Below the pieces are notes generated by a model, which was given only the letters and a program-made list of their open reading frames with translations, was not told where the DNA came from and searched no databases. From an uncultured Clostridia bacterium (GTDB lineage Bacteria > Bacillota > Clostridia > Oscillospirales > Acutalibacteraceae), in contig CALYOC010000012.1 of the NCBI GenBank assembly GCA_945227095.1, positions 1 to 10,392 of the forward strand: a DNA stretch of 10,392 nucleotides, given 5' to 3'. Within the stretch, counting starts at the first letter, position 1. Every line of letters begins with the position of its first letter. Made by a program: the position numbers and the translations under genes. This document shows, piece after piece, positions 8,701 to 10,392 of this stretch.

Positions 8701-9285
8701 AATGCAAGTAGGGAAAGTATATCCGATATAAGTTTTGCCCGACCTGCGTTTTTGGACAAGAGTTCATTGAACAGCGCGGGCAAGGGAACTGCGCTTCATC
8801 GCTTTATGGAGTGTGCGGATTTAAGCAAGCTTGAAAATGAGTTTGACTCACAACTTGAATTGCTTGTCAGCAAGAAGTTTTTGAGTGAAGTTGAGGCAAA
8901 AAGTATTGACCGAGAAAAAGTAACCGCGTTTTGCCGAAGCCCTCTTTACACTCGGATTTTGAGTTGCGACGAGTATTTGCGAGAGTACCGCTTCTCGTTC
9001 TTGATAGATGCGGGAGAACTCGACTCATCTCTTTCCGAAAATGTAAGAGATGAGAAGGTTTTAATCCAGGGTGTGACAGACGGAGTAATTATCAACGCAG
9101 ACACCGCGCTGATTGTCGATTACAAAACCGACCGCGTCAAAACGGGAGAAGAACTCGCCCGAAAATACGAGCGGCAAATGCGCCTGTATTGCCGAGGAAT
9201 AGAGGAAGTTCTCGGTAAAAGGGTTGTCGGCTGTGTTCTTTACTCATTCGCCCTGGGCAATGCGGTAGAGGTCAAAACGGATTGA
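5770..9285 (+). CDS. addA: ATP-dependent helicase/nuclease subunit A (AddA/RexA)
   Basis: The 1171-aa A subunit of AddAB: a UvrD-like superfamily 1A, 3'-to-5' DNA helicase fused to a RecB-family nuclease. Helicase motifs run in order: WTEEQLDAI (5-13), Walker A AAAGSGKT (24-31), motif Ia TFTKAAAAEM, motif II DECQDT (398-403), motif III GDAKQSIYRFRQ (from 425), motif IV NFRSS (466-470), motif V TIHASKGLQFP (from 768), and motif VI LRLLYVALTRA (838-848). The C-terminal nuclease has GTALHRF with His1010, Asp1104 (GVTDG), the DYK catalytic core Asp1117-Tyr1118-Lys1119, and Gln1136-x3-Tyr1140. Motif II has Cys400 where the usual DEYQDT has Tyr; this should be tolerated. The size is slightly below the roughly 1232 residues of B. 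subtilis AddA, and no motif is missing. The start is placed at 5770 because AAGGAGG precedes it and MSVKWTEEQ aligns with the normal family N-terminus. An in-frame ATG at 5746 would add eight unlikely residues. The 11-nt overlap with addB implies translational coupling. Confidence 0.97.
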   Translation: MSVKWTEEQLDAINAPVGNLLVSAAAGSGKTAVLVNRVIEKITGENPLDVNRLLIVTFTKAAAAEMKTRINERLVSLSKERPEDANIKRQLMLLEKAKIGTMDSFFSDVVKDHFSELSHLGITLDYRIIQEDDLAVISDSIISEILEQKYAEDDSNFIDFVKFFTSDRSDDEIKTFIERVHGFTSSMYDMEYWVKNMSYMYDSSVMKTFSSVLLEDLVIDCDFILSCYNKMIEICDEDEGKDGEKMTEFLAVEKSGFETLKTVGTDCSDYESAQDFAANCALFEKMPRTTASFAERKAQIKALRDMCKFVFNERIRKKFIVNPDDVKLDCLLLKPIMEVFSKIVLEYEEKLLERKKEIGAFEFSDISRFAMSLFIDEKGDRTALADEVSAEFDEIYIDECQDTNSMQNLFFDTISRGGKNLFLVGDAKQSIYRFRQAEPELFIDRLHHLPKYTPGADGGYILLKKNFRSSKGVIDFVNFIFSRVMSNEVGDIAYDETQALAAGRDDFPDSVCPAELHLLSSSVVPAGEKMSSFEQRYLAHLIKEKVESGEQILDEKTGEMRPVEYDDFCVLLRSTTKLSGYIEAFEEQGIPTYSVASSGFYERSEIVFVRSFMKAVDNPLNDIELMGIMHSEIFGFTAEELARLKVKYPVGSIYAKVVSASESGDEKCKSFLEEFSRFRSLFLSLTPCEFLERLYFEKGYYALVGATPQGESRQANLMMFLDMVQSFEKSGHKGMSALIRHIDAIAKNGGRTKCAYVASTGKNVTFMTIHASKGLQFPIVVLAEASANFKKENSDFIFHKKLGAGVRYKDTQYGYKNVTLPYAAIKTKNEMSEISEELRLLYVALTRAQQKIIIVGNIGKKSVEKCSVWSALSDECAVSCVKTAKSYMDFFLSTLVRHPKAQALRELSPFPECVSPCDGDLKVVFGELPVAEDTAPEETVQVCADEDLLRTLEERFSYSYPYSGIFGVAAKATASGLNASRESISDISFARPAFLDKSSLNSAGKGTALHRFMECADLSKLENEFDSQLELLVSKKFLSEVEAKSIDREKVTAFCRSPLYTRILSCDEYLREYRFSFLIDAGELDSSLSENVRDEKVLIQGVTDGVIINADTALIVDYKTDRVKTGEELARKYERQMRLYCRGIEEVLGKRVVGCVLYSFALGNAVEVKTD

Positions 9286-9300
9286 TTTGCCGGACATTTT

Positions 9301-9329
9301 TTGACAAATGAAATTATTTGTTTTACAAT
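9301..9329 (+). promoter_or_regulatory. Sigma-A-type promoter ahead of the membrane protein gene
   Basis: A perfect -35 hexamer TTGACA (9301-9306) is followed after exactly 17 nt by TACAAT (9324-9329), one mismatch from TATAAT. Transcription would begin near 9335-9337. It lies 15 nt after the addA stop codon, so the genes downstream need not depend on the addBA transcript. The match is seen in the sequence; activity is inferred. Confidence 0.8.
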
Positions 9330-9360
9330 AGTTAGCGAAGATATTTATATTTTTTCCGAA

Positions 9361-9807
9361 ATGGGGGATTTTTTGCAGTCGATAGCTTTACTGTCCGCGC
9401 TTGTGGTAAGCAGTCTGTGGACTATACTGCTTCTTCGCAGTGCAATCAGCTCAATGCACGCTTCAAAAAAGACGCGTGAGGAAAAACGCAATATTAAAAA
9501 GGGATATTCTTGGATTCAACGGCTGTTTTTGCTCCATGTCAAGGACAGTACAGCGGGGGATCCACGGTATAACAAATACCGCCATTTCCTCGAAAAATTC
9601 CTGACAGGGTACGCAATCGCTTCGCTTGTACTTTGGGCTCTTGTGATTGTCGGAATATTTGTTCCGAGGTTTAATGTCGTCTTGATAGTGCTTATGTCCG
9701 TCAAGGTCATACTCATTGACGGTATAGGGGCAGGTTTTTATATCCATTTTAATACTAAAAAGGATAAAAAACGCTCTACGCTTCATTGGAAATGGACGCA
9801 AGTGTAA
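9361..9807 (+). CDS. Small membrane protein of unknown function
   Basis: A 148-aa protein that I do not recognise. Three hydrophobic segments are visible: residues about 4-26 (FLQSIALLSALVVSSLWTIL), about 82-102 (LTGYAIASLVLWALVIVGIF) and about 105-128, the last containing a buried-looking Asp120. A long basic, polar stretch (about 34-80, rich in Lys and Arg) separates the first two, and the tail after residue 131 is strongly basic (NTKKDKKRS). By the positive-inside rule the 34-80 loop and the C-terminal tail may both be cytoplasmic, though three spans make that hard to satisfy at once, so the first segment could be a signal anchor or the third only partly inserted. The start is uncertain. 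ATG 9361 has no clear ribosome binding site. An in-frame TTG at 9373 has GGGGGA at 9363-9368, 4 nt ahead. The frame also stays open upstream to 9301, but that stretch holds the promoter. No catalytic motif is seen. Confidence 0.7.
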   Translation: MGDFLQSIALLSALVVSSLWTILLLRSAISSMHASKKTREEKRNIKKGYSWIQRLFLLHVKDSTAGDPRYNKYRHFLEKFLTGYAIASLVLWALVIVGIFVPRFNVVLIVLMSVKVILIDGIGAGFYIHFNTKKDKKRSTLHWKWTQV

Positions 9808-9835
9808 TTATTAGCGGAGAATTTTTAAAAATAAC

Positions 9836-9864
9836 TTGATTTTTATATAACAATATGTTAAAAT
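9836..9864 (+). promoter_or_regulatory. Extended -10 promoter of rpmE
   Basis: TTGATT (9836-9841) is followed after 17 nt by TAAAAT (9859-9864), with TG at 9856-9857 giving a TGN extended -10 element. Transcription should start near 9871, leaving a leader of about 28 nt before the rpmE GTG. The strength fits a ribosomal protein gene. No operator or leader structure is evident in so short a leader. Confidence 0.8.
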
Positions 9865-9883
9865 TTTCGTTGCTATATGGTTG

Positions 9884-9894
9884 AAAGAGGTGAT
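9884..9894 (+). promoter_or_regulatory. Ribosome binding site that fixes the rpmE start
   Basis: AAAGAGGTGAT differs by one base from the ideal AAGGAGGTGAT complement of the 16S rRNA 3' end. It ends 4 nt before the GTG at 9899. It therefore excludes the in-frame TTG at 9881, which would place the site inside the coding sequence. Confidence 0.88.
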
Positions 9895-9898
9895 TTTA

Positions 9899-10099
9899 GT
9901 GAAAAAGGGAATACATCCGGAGTACAAAACTGCCACTGTTAAGTGTGCGTGCGGAAATACATTTGAAACAAGGTCTACCGCCGGAGATATGAAAGTTGAC
10001 ATTTGCTCAAAGTGCCATCCTTTCTTTCCCGGTAAGCAAAAGCTCGTTGATACAGGCGGTCGTGTAGACAGATTCAACAAGCGTTTCGGACTTAAATAA
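9899..10099 (+). CDS. rpmE: 50S ribosomal protein L31, zinc-binding type
   Basis: A 66-aa protein of the large ribosomal subunit, where L31 contributes to the bridge with the 30S head. It begins MKKGIHPEY and carries the zinc-binding cysteines of the C+ form: Cys16-x-Cys18 in VKCACGN, and Cys36-x2-Cys39 in ICSKCHPF. The family's closing segment, [12 protein letters not shown], is present. Its length equals that of the Bacillus subtilis RpmE type. In many Firmicutes this zinc form is replaced by a cysteine-free paralogue (YtiA/RpmE2) under zinc starvation; no such paralogue lies in this window. The start is GTG at 9899, chosen because of the strong ribosome binding site just before it and because residues 1-9 match the family's N-terminus. 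It has its own promoter and terminator, so it is probably a single-gene transcript, though read-through from the membrane protein gene is possible. Confidence 0.97.
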   Translation: MKKGIHPEYKTATVKCACGNTFETRSTAGDMKVDICSKCHPFFPGKQKLVDTGGRVDRFNKRFGLK

Positions 10100-10102
10100 T
10101 TC

Positions 10103-10134
10103 AAAACGGCATTTTTAATGCCGTTTTTGTTTTT
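10103..10134 (+). terminator. Rho-independent terminator after rpmE
   Basis: A hairpin with stem AAAACGGCAT / ATGCCGTTTT (10103-10112 with 10118-10127; the arms can close one further T-A pair) has a 3-5 nt T-rich loop. It is followed by a T-rich tail reaching 10134 (TTTTTGTTTTT, overlapping the descending arm). It begins 4 nt after the rpmE stop codon and closes that transcription unit. The A-rich upstream arm could also make it partly bidirectional. Confidence 0.92.
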
Positions 10135-10160
10135 ATTGATATTTATTGTTAGGTGCGTAT

Positions 10161-10392
10161 ATGTTTTATTATACAGTGAAGAACGAGGGAATATCCGAGT
10201 ATATTGCCGAGAGGTCACGCTTTATCGGCTATGTAAAGCCTGTTGAGAATGAGCAGGAGGCTATTGATTATATCAAAAGTATAAAGTCAAAGCATCATGA
10301 CGCCAAGCACAACTGTTTTGCATATGTGATAAGGGGCGGTGAGAAAAGGTACAGTGACGACGGCGAGCCGTCGGTCACGGCGGGCTTGCCTT
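10161..10392 (+). CDS. YigZ/IMPACT (UPF0029) family protein, N-terminal part
   Basis: The first 77 residues of a gene that runs off the right edge. They contain the UPF0029 signature: a YYTV...ERSRFIGYVKPV opening (residues 3-28), an EAIDYIKSIKSKHHDAKHNC helix region (33-52, the family's 'H.dAtHnc.AY' motif), and DDGEPSVTAGLP (66-77). The usual form of the last motif is DDGEPSGTAG, so Val72 replaces the common Gly; this may be a lineage variant or a sequencing change. Members are small (about 200-215 aa) cytoplasmic proteins with two alpha/beta domains, related to eukaryotic IMPACT; their bacterial function is not settled. The ATG at 10161 has AGGTG at 10151-10155, 5 nt ahead. The gene follows the rpmE terminator by 26 nt and I see no convincing promoter of its own, so it may rely on read-through or on an unusual promoter. 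Confidence 0.92.
   Translation, partial: MFYYTVKNEGISEYIAERSRFIGYVKPVENEQEAIDYIKSIKSKHHDAKHNCFAYVIRGGEKRYSDDGEPSVTAGLP

Noticed and set aside
9271..9305. Inverted repeat GTCAAAA / TTTTGAC around the addA stop codon, as a possible terminator
   Set aside because: The arms are only 7 bp and A/T-rich, separated by 21 nt with a small bulged inner pairing, and no T-tract follows the second arm. One arm is in addA coding sequence and the other in the -35 box. It is likely coincidence.
9301..9360. A TTG start at 9301 giving a 168-aa version of the membrane protein
   Set aside because: That TTG is the first part of the -35 hexamer TTGACA, and the added residues would be encoded by the promoter itself. 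No ribosome binding site precedes it.
9463..9801. A 112-codon minus-strand open frame opposite the small membrane protein
   Set aside because: The plus-strand frame has a promoter at the right place and ordered hydrophobic segments; the minus-strand frame has no upstream signals and a less protein-like composition.
10136..10164. Possible promoter TTGATA-16/17-TATATG ahead of the YigZ family gene
   Set aside because: The putative -10 box falls on the start codon, so it could not give a normal leader with the ribosome binding site at 10151-10155.
9811..10218. A 135-codon minus-strand open frame spanning rpmE
   Set aside because: It overlaps the clear L31 gene, its terminator and its promoter, and encodes a low-complexity product without recognisable motifs.
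1..10392. Search for mobile elements, CRISPR repeats, tRNA/rRNA genes, riboswitches or a novel defence system
   Set aside because: By eye I saw no spaced direct repeats, transposase or integrase motifs, tRNA-like cloverleaf or long structured leader. There are no gaps over 300 nt between genes, and the gene content is housekeeping.

Overview
The window looks like ordinary core chromosome of a low-to-middle GC Gram-positive anaerobe, most likely a clostridial (Clostridia/Oscillospirales-type) Firmicute. Supporting this are an AddAB rather than RecBCD recombination nuclease, strong AGGAGG-type ribosome binding sites, sigma-A-like promoters with 17-nt spacers, a GTG-started zinc-type ribosomal protein L31, and tightly overlapping genes all on the plus strand. 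The genus is inference; there is no rRNA or other marker to fix it.

Layout. Positions 1-189 hold the C-terminal end of an unrecognised gene that enters from the left. Its stop codon directly abuts a DUF2461 (TIGR02453-type) gene at 190-891. That gene overlaps by 8 nt a phosphohexomutase of the phosphoglucomutase/phosphomannomutase superfamily (884-2407). After 7 nt comes addB (2415-5780), which overlaps addA (5770-9285) by 11 nt. Stops abutting starts, overlaps and the lack of any visible terminator suggest one operon running into the window and ending near 9285.

Downstream are two short units. A near-consensus sigma-A promoter (TTGACA-17-TACAAT, 9301-9329) precedes a 148-aa, probably three-pass membrane protein of unknown function (9361-9807). 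A second promoter with an extended -10 (9836-9864) drives rpmE (9899-10099), which ends in a clear intrinsic terminator (10103-10134). The window closes inside the N-terminal part of a YigZ/IMPACT (UPF0029) family gene (from 10161).

How the genes work together. AddA and AddB form the heterodimeric helicase-nuclease that resects double-strand breaks and loads RecA; the key motifs of both subunits are visible and look intact. The hexomutase is sugar-phosphate metabolism and DUF2461 is uncharacterised; nothing in the sequence shows that they act with AddAB. L31 is a ribosomal subunit. No mobile element, CRISPR array, tRNA, rRNA, toxin-antitoxin pair or recognisable new defence system was found. 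The points worth a second look are start-site corrections, translational coupling, one unknown conserved-looking membrane protein, and a few motif variants.
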